Source: Hydrangea macrophylla
Lineage: Eukaryota > Streptophyta > Magnoliopsida > Cornales > Hydrangeaceae
Direction of reading: 5' to 3'
DNA: 64,000 nt
Assembly: GCA_033977485.1 (NCBI GenBank)
Contig: CM066987.1
Location: 83,943,588 to 84,007,587 of the forward strand
Position numbers and translations under genes: made by a program. Shown one piece after another: positions 31,990 through 43,619 of this stretch (positions are counted from its first letter, which is position 1; the number at the start of each line of letters is the position of its first letter). Under the pieces are notes generated by a model that saw only the letters and a program-made list of their open reading frames with translations, had not been told where the DNA came from and searched no databases.

Positions 31990-32720
31990 CTAGAAAAACA
32001 AAAATCTTTATTTCCTAACCCACAGAAGGGTTGGTAGTTCTTCTGCCCAAAGCCCTTTGGCGTTTTCAAGCCTAGTTTTAATTGACTACAGAATTGTCTG
32101 ATTTGTCACCTCGGCTTGGCCATTTCCTTGAGGGTTCTCGGGAGAAGAGTAGTGATTGGATGTACCATTGCTCAAGCAGAATTGCCTAAATACCGGTGTG
32201 TCAAACTTCCTGGATTATTGCTTACAAGTAATCGGGGAATGCCGAACCTGTTGAGAATGTTTCTTTCGATGAAACTTTCCATTTTTTTCTCGGTGATAGT
32301 TGCCAAGGGCTCGACTTCAGCCCACTTAGTGAAATAGACCACATCAATGATGGCGAATTTGACCTGGCCGTTAGCCATAGGAAGGGGTCCGACAAAGTCG
32401 ATGCCCCACTATGCAAACGGCCAGGGACTGAGGATTGGGGTCTGGAGTTCCCCCGGGCGGTTGATCATAGGTATGTGTCTCTGATACTTATCACACTACT
32501 TGATATATTCTTGGGAATCCCGGACCATCATTGGCCAGTAATAGTCTTGCAGTAGGGCCTTGCGTGAGAGTGCCCGACCTCTAATATGGCTCCTACACAC
32601 TCCTTTATGTATTTCAAACAATATTCCTTGGACTTGAGCAGGGTGGATGCATCGGAGATAGGGAATAGAGAACCCCCTTCTGTTGAGCACGCCATCCACG
32701 AGGTGATATCTGGCCGCTCG
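31990..32720 (-). pseudogene. T3 integrase, truncated
   Basis: A zinc-binding part is visible (EIHKGVCRSHIRGRALSRKA, ALLQDYYWP). The core follows, with first Asp in GIDFVGPL, FTKWAEVEPLATITEKK, and Glu in NPQGNGQAEVTN. The second catalytic Asp seems lost (SNNPG instead of SDNG). A TAG interrupts after VTNQTIL, and sequence similarity ends after AEELPTLLW, so the C-terminal third is gone. It could not work. Confidence 0.82.
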
Positions 32721-33480
32721 GTATTTGACCCAGCGGGCTTCATCTTTTTTCGTCCGATAAGCTTCCTATTGTGAGGAACATTATGATTGGCTCCATCTAG
32801 CTGGGCCCTAAAGCGACTGGTTCAACCTCCATGACTCCTGAGTTGACCATGCTGGGCTCAGGCAAGTATTCTACCCTTATCCTGGGTAGGTCTGACTCAG
32901 AAGATGAGGCGAGGTGGGCTAGTAGGTCGGCCCATGTATTCTGTTCCCTCGACTACAAGCTTCTTTGCAATTGTGCGGACGAGGGCCAGATAGGCTACCA
33001 TGTTGTCTTCCCGTGCCTCGTACTCCTGATTAACTTGGTTGACCACGAGCTGGGAGTCACTATATTCTTCGATTTACTGCGTGCCCATTGAGCTGGTCAA
33101 TTGCAACCCAACCAACAAAGCTTCATACTCGGCTTCGTTATTGGAGGCCTGAAAATCGAACCTTAGTGCGAACTCCAACTAGATCCCATCGGGTGTGGTC
33201 AAGATGATCGCAGACCCACTACCCTATTTTCTATAGGACCTGTCCACATAAAGTACCTAGGTCGGGGCACCAATTTGTAGGCCAGGCGGCAATTTGGGCA
33301 GAGTGAGCTCCTCGACCGGATCTTCTAGGTATGTGAATTCTACGAGAAAATCCGTTACGGCTTGTCCCTTGATCGCCATTCGAGGTCTATAGACTACTTT
33401 AAATTCTTCTAACTCTAACGCTCACTTGACGAGCATTCTGGATGTTTTAGGTCAGGATAGAATTCGACGGAGAGACTGAT
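32721..33480 (-). pseudogene. T3 RNase H region
   Basis: Minus-strand pieces such as ASNNEAEYEALLVGLQL and DSQLVVNQVNQEYEA identify the archaeal-type RNase H that follows the gypsy RNase H in Tat elements. Stops interrupt it (after TPDGI and after MGTQ). Together with the antisense gene this places T3 in the Tat lineage. Confidence 0.72.
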
Positions 33481-34791
33481 CGGTAAGGACCACTATGACA
33501 TAGGCCTGAAAATATAGGCAGAGTCTTTGGGCAGAGGTTACAAGGGTGAAGGTGAGCTTTTCAATGCAGAGTACCGGCTTTTTGTACCTTAGAGCGCTCG
33601 ACTTGTGTAATAAACCAAGAACTGTATCCCATGCTCCTCTCAGATGAGGGCCGAGCTTACTACTGAGGGTGACATTGCCAAGTACAAAACCCAGTTCCTC
33701 CTTTGGTACAGGTGTTGACAAAATACTGAAACGCTTCTTCACACTCTTCCGACCACTGGAAAGCGTTGCGGAGGATTTTAAAGAATGGAAGGCACCGGTC
33801 ATTTGTTCAGGACACGAACCTATTCAGTGCGGCCACCCGTCCGGCCAAACCCTATACTTCTTTGGTTGACCTGGGTGACCGCATGGTGATGATGGCCTGA
33901 ATTTTTTTGGGGTTAGCCTCAATTACCTACCTGTTGACTAATTGTCCCAAGAACTTCCCAGACGAGACTCTAAATGTGCACTTAGCTGGGTTCAACCTCA
34001 TCTGGTATTTTCTTAAGATGATGAAGGCCCAGCTAAGTGCTCAAGATGTCAGACTCGTCCCGGCTTTTAACCAAGAGATCGTCAACATATACCTCTATTG
34101 ATTTCTCGATCAAATCTTTGAACATGTGATTGACCAGGCTTTGATAAGTTATCCCAGCATTTTTGAGGCAAAAGAGCATTACTTTATAATAATATGTCCC
34201 CTGGTCGGTGATGAAAGAAGTCTTCTCTTCATCCCAGGGATACATGTTGATCTGATTATATCCCGAGTAGGCGTCCATGAAGGAGATGAGCAAATGGCCA
34301 GCCATGGAGTCCAAAAGGAGGTCTATTCGAGGTAATGGATAGCAGTCCTTGGGATAAGCTTTGTTCAAGTCAGTGAAGTCCATGCACATCCTCCACTTCC
34401 CATTGCTCTTCTTGACCAGCACCACATTTGCTAACCAGTCTGGATACTGCACTTCCCTAATGGACTTTGCTTTTAAGAGTTTCCTGACTTCCTCGCGTAC
34501 TACTTCCTGCCTTTCTAGAGCCACGCCTATTCTTTTCTACTTGACCGGTTGGGAGTTTGGGTTGATGTCGAGGCGGTAGGACATGACCGAGGGGTCAAGC
34601 CCAGGCATGTCTTCATGGCACCAGGCGAAGACATTCTGGCTATCTTTCAAGAACCGAATCAATTTTTCTCTGAGTTCTGGTTCTAGGAGAGTGCCAATAC
34701 TAACGATCCAGTTGGGGAGCTGGGGGTCCAGCGCCACTTGCTCCAGTTCCTCTACTGGGCTTACTCCATCTTTTACGTCCCTTGGGTTCAT
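33481..34791 (-). pseudogene. T3 reverse transcriptase
   Basis: 34033-34524 holds most of the RT: MCMDFTDLNKAYPKDCYPLP, SFMDAYSGYNQI, MLFCLKNAGITYQ and the catalytic YVDD (IEVYVDDLLVKS). Upstream, 34537-34791 gives the linker from protease (NVFAWCHEDMPGLDPSVM). Downstream of the YVDD the frame is lost through several stops and shifts until 33802-33452, where connection-domain fragments reappear. Confidence 0.88.
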
Positions 34792-34794
34792 CTC

Positions 34795-35345
34795 CTAGAT
34801 GTTCAACATTTCTGTAACTGCCTCCTTGCGTAGGGATCTGACAAAATAGCTCTGAGCGGTTGCTTGATCCCTAGGCAAGTTTCCCGGACCTTGGGGGGTT
34901 GGGAACTTGATTATCAGGCTATAGGTTGACACGACTGCCTTGGATTTGTTGAGTGTTGGCCTACCTAGGATGACATTGTAGGCGGACGGGGCTTCTACCA
35001 CCACAAAGTTTGCGAGTATGGATGTTGGGGGTAGGTCCCCATGAGAACTGGAAGCTCAATTGTATCGAGCGGTTGTGTGCTAGATCCATTGAACCCGACC
35101 AGGGGGGTGGCTACTGGTCGGAGCCGATCCCTTGATATCCCAAACTGATCGAAGGCTGAGATGAACAAAATATCAGAGGAGCTGCCCGTGTCCACTAATA
35201 CCCTTTTGACCACATAATTGGCTATGGAGAGCGTCACCACCGACGGATCATCGTGGGGGCAATGTAGATCCTTTACATCGTTAGACGATAATGTTAGCAC
35301 GTCAGTCGATGGGGAGTTGGCTTGTTGGACATATAGGATATCCAC
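34795..35345 (-). pseudogene. T3 aspartic protease
   Basis: The catalytic motif VLVDTGSSSDILF and the later VVEAPSAYNVILGRPTLN define a retropepsin. The two parts lie in overlapping frames (34995-35345 and 34795-35004), so one shift separates them. Unlike T1 (DGGS), this copy keeps the classical DTGSS. Confidence 0.82.
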
Positions 35346-35444
35346 TTGGATGCCCGAGCATGCCTCTTCCTAGCCGACTGTGTGTCCCCTCTGCCCGATG
35401 TTCCTCTGAAGATCACGCTGATTTGACCGAGAGGTTGAGGTTGC

Positions 35445-36993
35445 TCAAGGCCGGGGTTGTCTATCCACGATGACAAACTCGGCAAGGTGGCCCTGCTCGA
35501 TAAGCTTCTCAATGGAGATCTTAAGCTTAAAACAGTCCTCCTTGTTGTGACCATGATCTTTATGGTACCGGCAAAACTTGTCCCGGCTTCTCTTCTCAGG
35601 TGCGCTCTTCAACTTTGTTAGTTGTTTGAGCAATCTCTAAGCCTCGACGATGACCATGATTCCTTAGATAGTTTGGGAAAGAGGTGTGCAGGCAATCGGG
35701 GCTTGATCCCTACTGCCTCGTTGCTGATCTTGCTTTGACTTCTTTCCCAAGTCTTTCTCAGAACCTTCGCATTTTTCGTTTGGATTTTGGGACTCATCCC
35801 CTACGAAGCTGGCACGTTTAGACTTCAAGAACTCCTTGGTATCAATGTACTTTCCCACCCTCTCCGAGAGTTCTACCAAAGTGGTCGGTCGGTTATGGTG
35901 GAACGACGTGGCCACCTTGATGTTTTGAACTCTTGAGGAGAAAGCGGTGATCGCGATCGCCTCGTTCATGCCATGGACCTGGAGCTTCTGTTGGTTGAAC
36001 CGATCGACATAGCTTCAAGGACTCTCTTTTTCGTTGCTTAACAGTAAGCAGCTAGAGGTCTTGTTATGGCCTACCAAGCATCCCTATGAACTGGCTGACA
36101 AAGAGCTTTCTGAGGTCTTTAAAGTTGTCGACCGATTGGGGCTTCAAGGAGTAGAACCACTGCGCTATCGGGCTCCTTAGAGTGCTAGGGAAAGCTAAGC
36201 AATGCAGCTCATCAGCGTTAGTGGCCAATTCCATTTGAGCCTTGTATGTTCGAATGTGGTCGACCGGGCTGCCTGAACTGTCGTATGAGTCAAGAGGAGG
36301 TTGCTTGAACTTGGGCAGGATGGCAAACCCTGTAATCCGTCCGGTAAATGGTGGCTCAGTCTCAGTGTCGGTGTATTCCCGACCGCCGCTATGCCTGAAC
36401 TCGGCACGCTTGGTGCCACTCGCTGGCTCGGTACGGTAGGTCGGGTATGACGAGGAGGCTTCTTCTTCAAAGTGCACTGTCCTCAGGGACAAGGCTTGAC
36501 TCTGGATGTAGTTAATCGTGTGCCTAAGATAGCTTCGGCTCCTGGCCAAGCAATCCTGGACTGATTCCCGGAACTGTCACTCTTGTTCTCCCCCCTTGAC
36601 AGTGCGTCTATTATTGATAATGTCTCGGGTATCCCCCGTGCGATTTAGATTAGCCCGTGCATGTTGCCTGGTCTGTATAGGATCTTGACCACGCTCATTA
36701 TTCCCGAACTGTTCAACCTCTTGGGGTGATGTCGGTGTAGTATGGGCACGCTGTCTGGTACACCGGGGTACTTGACCACTCTCGTCATTCCCGAGCTGCA
36801 CCTCGGTCTGCGATAGTTTATTCTGTCGGGCCAGCAGAGCCTCGATTTGTCGCTAGGTCTGGCACTGGCCCTCCAAAATTTGGTCCAAAGTTGTAGTGAC
36901 CTGCTCTGGAGTCATGGAGACCACTGACTGGCCAGCCAGTGCATTCGCCTGATCCGACGGTTGAGCAATCTTCTTGTTTTTATGAGGAGCCAT
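35445..36993 (-). pseudogene. T3 Gag
   Basis: The ATG at 36993 starts MAPHKNKKIAQPSDQ. The capsid-like part is at 36064-36549 (LPKFKQPPLDSYDSSGSPVD, APIAQWFYSLKP-type text) and continues at 35664-35969 (ATSFHHNRPTTLVELSERVG). A CRYHKDHGHNKEDC knuckle lies near 35570. Several stops break the frame. It has the same Cys/His spacing oddity as in T1 Gag. Confidence 0.8.
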
Positions 36994-37038
36994 GACAATT
37001 AGTCAAGAGATTTGTTTTTCTGAGAAAATCTGTCGATT

Positions 37039-37056
37039 TCCCACAGACGGTGCCAA
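37039..37056 (-). other. T3 primer binding site
   Basis: The minus strand reads TGGCACCGTCTGTGGGAA two bases inside the 5' LTR. It differs from T1's site after TGGCAC and from the tRNA-Met type. Confidence 0.65.
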
Positions 37057-37058
37057 AC

Positions 37059-37693
37059 TGATGATGACAAAAATTGGTAGGAGAGTAAAAACAAAAAGAT
37101 GAAGACAAGAAGTTTGTATGTGGTTCGGCCCTGTTAATTAAGAGACCTACGTTCACGGGTGTGTCGGAGCACTTGACCTAATAGATCACCGACGGCCTCT
37201 GGTGAACCAACAAGGAGGGCGGCACTACCAGAAACTGGCAGAGTATATGCGAAGGGGTGTTGCGTATTGCTATTCTTGTGGAATAAAACCGCGATCCCCC
37301 TTTTGAGGAGACGAGGGGTCTCTTTTATAGGTGCAAGAGACCACTCGTACAAGATAATTAAATTGATTAGGAAGTACAATCCTAATTACAATTGATTAAC
37401 ACAAATCATGGGAGTTTCCTAAATGGATTAGAAAACAACTTGCACCTTCCACTAATCTTCTTGCTGGGATAGGAAACTATCTGGAGCCTTATGGAGCAAG
37501 TCATGAGGTGCACCCGGGCTGCACCTACCGTGTGATGGGCCCGTATCGTAATCCCGAGCTATGGGCCCGGACCGGGCGACCTTGGCTAAATAACCCGGGA
37601 TCTTTGAGCAGCTAGTGCCCCCTCCGGATGACTCAGCATTTCCCCGCTGAGGTGGCTTAGATTGACTTTGACATGAGATTTTTGTGCCTATCA
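37059..37693 (-). repeat. T3 5' LTR
   Basis: TGATGATGAC...GTGCCTATCA, 635 bp, followed by the TAAAG target duplication. On the minus strand CTATAAAAGAGACC (TATA at 37323-37330) is a clear promoter. Confidence 0.95.
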
Positions 37694-37831
37694 TAAAGTT
37701 TGGGAAAATTTATATCGAAAGATAGCCCTTTGAGTCCCGGTTCCAACGCCAAAAATGGTGTGCGAAACTAAAATTTCTATAAAGAGTTATCTGTTTATGT
37801 AAAAGTCGACGTGCTGTGAAATTTGTAAGCC

Positions 37832-37942
37832 GATCGATCCGCCCTTTAGCCCGGATCGATCCATTTCAACATTTCTTCCACAAAATGTCCTCCCAGAAGT
37901 TCGGATCGATCCACCGATCCACCCTTTAACCCGAATCGATCT
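37832..37942. repeat. GATCGATC palindrome cluster in S2
   Basis: GATCGATC at 37832, 37854 and 37904, AATCGATC at 37934, and a CCGATCC half-site at 37915. Start spacings are 22, 50, 30. The pair-gap-pair layout mirrors the T2 cluster (21, 50, 21) although the palindrome sequence differs. Confidence 0.85.
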
Positions 37943-39124
37943 AGGTTCTGTAGAACTACTCCCAGCTGCTAAAAACTCTATTTTTCAAGTCTAAACTTCA
38001 TCCAAATCAAAACCAAACCTCATGGATCTTCCAAAATCATTACAAAACCATTTTAGAACTATTTCAAACCATTCATAAGAGACTCTAACATGAGTATAAA
38101 CATTGAACAAGATGTGCAAATGCTATCTCTCCCAAACACTCCCAATTCTCATAAGACCAACCAAAACATGCCTTTAACCTCAAACTCTCTACCAACATAC
38201 TCCAAATTACATGAACAAAAGCATGAAATATTTCAACATAACTCCAAGCTTTGGTTACAATATTTACAAGAGTCTCGGAGCGATTATAGCAAGAAACTAA
38301 CATAACCAACTATGCTTAGTAGATTTCCAACTTAACCCGCACAAACTCAGATTTACACCAAAGTACAAGTTTGCACAAAAACAACTATAAACATGAAACT
38401 AATTTATACACAAGCTTCCGTGACTCCACGATCCCCAAATCACTTCCCCAGATTCTCGCCGTCGTGCTCACCTACAATGGTTATTCAATAACCACTATAA
38501 TATATAAGCTATATGCTTAGTGAGAGATATCAATCAAGCATACGGATGACATATCATGTTCAAATTTATCTCAAGAAGTAAAAATGATCTTCAGATAAGG
38601 AAGTTTTTCCTCCGCCACTACCTATAAGTCTGCGACTCCCCCAATAGTCCATGGCACAAGCCAATGACCCACGCCACACACGTGCTGTCCAATGCCGTTG
38701 TCGACAATAAGTGATCGTCACCACGAAACAATCTCATGGCTGATTCATACGAGCTTTCCTTTGACCCAAATAGGCAACTAAACATGCTCAGATAAACATA
38801 ACACCGTGCTTTTTCACATAATTATGTCGTATTAACAAATTAGGCACAATTCTACACCATGAATAATTCAATATAGCTAAACATTGATAACTAAGCTAAA
38901 TAGGCATGTAATTAATACCTAAATGAACACAAACATGAATCTCATCCAAAAACAAGATTGAAACCACTCACCTCTTCGCTATTCGCTCCTAGTTGAGAAA
39001 TTAAAGCCCAAATCTACTCTGGGTTAAAATCCTACATGAATTTGATTAACTATAGATTATCACACCAAATTGGGTCACGAGAATTATGACGACTAAACCC
39101 AATAAAACCGTACCAAAATGTAAG

Positions 39125-39133
39125 ACTTACCTC
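39125..39133 (-). promoter_or_regulatory. 5' splice donor inside the S2 LTR
   Basis: The minus strand reads GAG|GTAAGT. The 60 bases upstream share CGATTGACGCG and TTCAATT-like text with the exon-like part before the T2 donor, so the two sites are homologous. Confidence 0.5.
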
Positions 39134-39841
39134 TACGAGTCCAAATCCAGTCTCGTAATTGAAATTCGAAGTCGAACATCGCGTCAATCGTCGTCGAGAA
39201 GCTCCAACAAAACCCTCGTCTATTTTCTTCTCTAGTCAACCCAAATGAAGAAGAAGAAGATATGAATATCTTCTTGTATCTATAGCTCATGTGTATAGAC
39301 TAGTGTTTTTATTGTGAAACCCACCTAATTTCTCGTTATTTGCAATTTCATCCTCCAACTAATTTTTATAACTAACTATTTAGTCCTCCAAACTTAAGTG
39401 AGTATTTGTCTATATCTCGTATGGTCCCATAAGTGGTCCCACATAATTCCATGAAGTTACTAATTAGCCTACTAGTTATGTAGCGTGTTCAATTCGTTCT
39501 CACAAAGGTATCCCAAATGACCACATAATTGGTCTCTAATAATAAACAATACATATATATATATATATAAATAACATATATTATTCCACGTATGCCTTAA
39601 TAAAAATTTAAGCACATAGGGGTGATTCCACAATCTTGTCCCATCATAATGGAACTTTCTCAAATCATGTCCCAATTTGAACTGCCACACTGGCGAATAT
39701 TGGGTTTCTCAAACTGGACACCCATAATCAACTAGTGAGCTAAAACCCACTTAAGCATGTGTTAGTAAACACCAATTAATTATGCTAATGCATGCTAAAT
39801 CATGATTAATGATTAATCGCAGGAGCGAGTGTTACATCTAT

Positions 39842-40383
39842 AACTTGTGTTAGTTAGATGAAGAGTTTAACCCATATAATATAAGGATGTGTTTATGTTA
39901 ATCAATGTTGGTTTGATCATATTTATTAAGTGTTGTGTGAATTTAAATAGATTTTTGTTTTAAACTTTGGGTTACTGCAGAATGGGTTCTGCTGCTATAA
40001 TCCAGTCTACTGGAGAGTTTTTCTAGTCGACCGGAATGTGTTCTAGAACGAGACATTCTATTTTAGCATCGTCCAGTCGATTTGGGTGTTTTACCAGTCG
40101 ACCAGACCTCGACATTCACAGTCGATCGAACATGGTCCAGTCGACTAGGTCGAGACTTTTGAGAATTTTGACTCTTTATAGTTTTCATTTTAGTCGACCG
40201 AGTACCCGATCAGTCGACTGAATTGCCATGTTCCAAAATGAATTATTTTACAAGTGTTTTGAATGGGAAAAACATTGTATAACTATGATTTTATGGTTAA
40301 TAATGGACCTTTAGGAGTATAGTGGGAGCCTTGGTGGTGTGCCACATGTCCTAGAATTGTATGTGCAATTTCAGGCTGTGACA
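39842..40383 (+). repeat. T2 5' LTR, right piece
   Basis: Resumes after the second TCTAT copy and matches 46711-47253 (TTAACCCAT.TAATATAAGG, GTGTTTATGTTAATCAATG). It ends GGCTGTGACA, directly before the primer site. It contains the AGTCGACT-type cluster at about 40012-40225. Confidence 0.9.
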
Positions 40384-40388
40384 TTTAG

Positions 40389-40400
40389 TGGTATCAGAGC
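40389..40400 (+). other. T2 primer binding site (tRNA-iMet type)
   Basis: TGGTATCAGAGC, the classical complement of the initiator tRNA-Met 3' end, five bases after the LTR. Confidence 0.92.
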
Positions 40401-40566
40401 AATAGGCTTATAACTTTGGGTATGAGAGACGACGACTTGAGTGAACTTGGTTAGGATGAGTAATTAGATGCATATCATGAATGCATATGGATATGAGATA
40501 TGTATGTTGCATGTTATATTGGCATAGCATGCATGGTATTTATATGAGTTGATTGGCAAATAGGAA

Positions 40567-41560
40567 ATGGTAGACCCAAATTGGGAGCGTTCACCTCACT
40601 CAAGGATGGACCATTTGGAAGACGCAGTGAGTAACTTTATGAGATCGGTAAGTGACTGGGTATTTGAAAGGCCAGCGAACCCACAACCACGATGTGAGCA
40701 AGGGATTATTGAATAGTTCTATAAATGGAAGCCACTTTAGTTTGAGGGAGGTCATGTCACGTCATTAGCCAATCATTGGCTAATGGACATGAATAGTATT
40801 TTTTGAGCCGTGGACTGCACTGATAGCAAAAAGATTATGTGTACCGCCAATTCCCTCAAAGGGGGAGCTCAAAATTGGTGGACCAATAAGATTGCCCAAG
40901 GACCGCTAGAGATATGGAGGAGGTTTGAAAAAGAGTTCAATAAGCAATATTTTTCGACATCAGCAAAGAGACAATTGAGTCGGGAATTTGCAAATTTACA
41001 ATAAGGGGACATGTCCGTCAATGAATATGCTACAAGGTACAATGATTTACTTTGTTTCAGATATCGTTCAGTACTGAGGAAAGTTGATAAAGCTTGGAAG
41101 TTTGAGGAGGGATTAAGGGATAACATTCACAGCCGTGTTGATACTCTTCAACACAAAAATGTAGCCGATCTACAAGATGTGGCCCTAATTGTGGAGAGAG
41201 ATATTGAGAAATTCCTATAAGGGCAGCAAGATAAACGGGTGTATGAAGACAAAGGAAATGGATAGAGGTTTTCTAAAAAGATATTTTCATGAGGTTCGAG
41301 TTCCGCTACAAGAAGTCAAGGGAGAAGTGTCTACTCTGGGGAAACCACTCCATTGTGCCCAACATGTAATCGATGACACGTGGGAGTTTGCTACCTCACA
41401 TTGGTGAGCAACATTTGTAAGAAGCTGAGACATGCTGCTCGATTTTGTCCGCAGGTTAGGACTCAGAGCATGGGAGGTTCTAATCCGAACATGAGGGGGA
41501 GATGCTACACTTGTGGTATGCCTGGACATAAGGCCAGAGACTGTCCAACGAAGAAGTAAC
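40567..41560 (+). pseudogene. T2 Gag
   Basis: The ATG at 40567 opens MVDPNWERSPHS. The capsid-type region follows: DCTDSKKIMCTANSLKGGAQ, NWWTNKIAQGPLEIWRRFEK, MSVNEYATRYNDLL. A zinc knuckle CYTCGMPGHKARDC sits at about 41502-41543. Stops occur at about 40709, 40736, 40804, 41002 and 41218. The arrangement and wording fit Tekay/Del-type Gag. Confidence 0.82.
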
Positions 41561-41574
41561 AAGGTTCAAACTCA

Positions 41575-42003
41575 ATGGCTACAATCAGGGCAAGGTCTGG
41601 AACTAATATGGATAAGGGAAAGGGCATTGAGCCAAGGCAAGGGAGGTTTTATCAGTTGGCGCCAGGGGATGTTTCAGCCACAGACTCTGTGGTTTCAGGT
41701 ATATTATTGATTTGTTTACATCCAGCTCATGTCTTAATTGATTTGGGGTTGAGTCATTCATTTGTTACACGTGAGTTTGTTAAACATTTACATAGCATGC
41801 CCGAACCCTTAGGATATGAATTGTCAGGATCATTACCTTTAAGTAAACCAATGACGACTTCTACAGTTTTCAAGACATGTGACATCCAGGTAGATGATAG
41901 AAAATTGACCGTTGATTTAATACTATTGACTGTTAATTATTTTGACATAATTCTGGGTATGGATTGGTTATCCATGAACCAAGCCTTCATTGATTGTGAA
42001 TGA
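41575..42003 (+). pseudogene. T2 aspartic protease
   Basis: The frame runs ATIRARSGTN to MNQAFIDCE. The active site reads VLIDLGLSHSFV where D[ST]G is expected, so the catalytic motif is mutated. DIILGMDWLSMNQA is the conserved end of the chromovirus protease. It is followed by a poly-T run (about 42041-42052) that breaks the frame. Confidence 0.82.
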
Positions 42004-42081
42004 AAAAGAGTTATTTTCAGACCATCGGGACATGGATAATTTTTTTTTTTTTAAAGAATTGGTGTTGTAGCACCACCATTT

Positions 42082-43530
42082 TTGGTGTCGACAATTCGAG
42101 CGGGTAAATTATTGAAACAAGGTTGTCACGGATTCTTATGCTCCATAATTGATACACGTGTTACGGGTACTAAGGTTGAAGATACATTAGTGGTACAGGA
42201 GTTTTTAGATGCATTTCCTGAAGACTTGCCAGACGAGTTAATAGAACGAGAAATTGAATTCACTATTGAGATAGCCTCAGGATCTCAACCAGTATCGAAG
42301 ACAGCGTATAGAATGGCACCGGCAGAACTCAAAGAACTAAAAATTCAGCTATAAGAGCTACTGGACAAGGGGTTTATCAGACCTAGTGTATCGTCGTGGG
42401 GTGCACTGGTCTTATTTGTTAAGAAAAAAGATGGAACCATGAGAATGTGTATCGACTATCGGGAGTTAAACAAGCTAACTATAAAAAAATAAATAACCGT
42501 TGCCCAAAATTGATGACTCGTTCAGCCAACTTCAAGGAGCTCAGGTGTTTTCCAAAATTAATTTGGGACCGGGCTATCACCAGCCAAAGGTAAAGGAGAA
42601 AGATGTAGAAAAAATTGCATTTAGGACCCGCTATGGCCACTACGAGTTTCTAGTCATGCCATTTGGGGTTACAAATGCACTGGCGTCATTCATGGATTTG
42701 ATGAATCGAGTGTTCAAAGATTATTTGGATGAGTTCGTGATCGTATTTATAGATGACATTTTGATATAATCCAAGAGTGCAGAAGACCATGAAAGGCATC
42801 TTTGATTGGTTCTACAATGATTACGAGAGAAGAAGCTGAATGGAATGTTGAAGAAATGTGAATTTTGGTTAACTGAGATTGCATTCTTGGGACATGTAAT
42901 ATCAAAGGAAGGTGTATCAGTGGATCCACGGAAAGTTGAAGTTATAGTTAATTGGCATCCGCCGACAAATGTGTTAGAAGTAAGAAGTTTCTTGGGATTA
43001 GCTAGTTACTATCGAAGGTTCGTGGAAAATTTCTCGAGAATTACAACACCTATGACCCAGCTAATGAGAAAAGATGTACCATTTGTGTGGAGTCCTAAGT
43101 GTGATGAGAACTTTATGGAGTTGAAGACTCGACTAATGTTAGCACCGATCTTGACTATTCCACCAGGGACAAATGGGTTAAATATTTATAGTGATGCTTC
43201 GCATTGCGGATTGGGATGTGTCTTGATGCAAAATGACAAAGTTATTGCCTATGCTTCATGACAATTAAGACCACATGAAGCCAATTACCTTATACATGAC
43301 TTGGAATCAGCGGCTGTAATATTTGCTTTGAAAATTGGAAAAAATTATGAAATTTACACTGATTACAAGAGTTGAAGTACCTTTTCACTCAGAGAGACCT
43401 TAACATGAGACAAAGACATTGGTTGGAATTGATGAAATAAGACTACGACGTGACTATTCACTATCATCCGGGGAAGGCCAATGTGGTGGCCAATGCCTTA
43501 AGTCAAAAATTGACAAGTAACCTGATCAGT
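42082..43530 (+). pseudogene. T2 reverse transcriptase and RNase H
   Basis: Recognisable in order: [56 protein letters not shown], and the catalytic FIDDIL (canonical YxDD, here F). Then come the connection ([35 protein letters not shown]) and a gypsy-type RNase H ([23 protein letters not shown]-type text). At least six in-frame stops and one shift. There is no second RNase H, which separates it from the Tat elements. Confidence 0.88.
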
Positions 43531-43619
43531 GCATTGACGACTTAGGTGAAGTTAATACGAGAAATGGAGCATCTAAAACTAGAAGTGATCCCAAAGACTA
43601 GAGGTGCCTTGATGTCAGC

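Larger units (their letters stand above)
24558..37693 (-). mobile_element. T3: decayed Tat-type Ty3/gypsy element with an antisense gene
   Basis: LTRs 24558-25190 and 37059-37693 (TGAT...ATCA ends) differ at roughly 7-9% of positions by eye, so it is much older than T1. On the minus strand: primer site, gag, DTGSS protease, RT (YVDD), an archaeal-type RNase H (ASNNEAEYEALLVGLQL) and a truncated integrase, all broken by stops and shifts. Between integrase and the 3' LTR a plus-strand gene of the PF04195 'putative gypsy type transposon' kind is found, the same layout as T1. S3 (28087-31367) is inserted near the 3' end of that gene. Confidence 0.92.
24402..39836 (-). mobile_element. S2: Tekay-like solo LTR (minus strand), itself split by T3
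   Basis: Plus-strand ends are TGTCATGCCC and GTGTTACA. Read on the minus strand it starts TGTAACACTCGCTCC and ends GGGCATGACA, close to the T2 LTR (TGTAATACCCGCTCC...GGGCGTGACA). A perfect 5-bp duplication TCTAT (24397-24401, 39837-39841) flanks it. Its own sequence is 24402-24557 plus 37699-39836, about 2.3 kb after removing T3. It shares GGTTATTGAATAACC and CGATTGACGCG with T2. With no internal region left, it is a solo LTR made by LTR-LTR recombination. Confidence 0.85.

Noticed and set aside
31662..32037. Repeat-containing small proteins
   Set aside because: Translations of the 29-bp minisatellite. No independent coding evidence.
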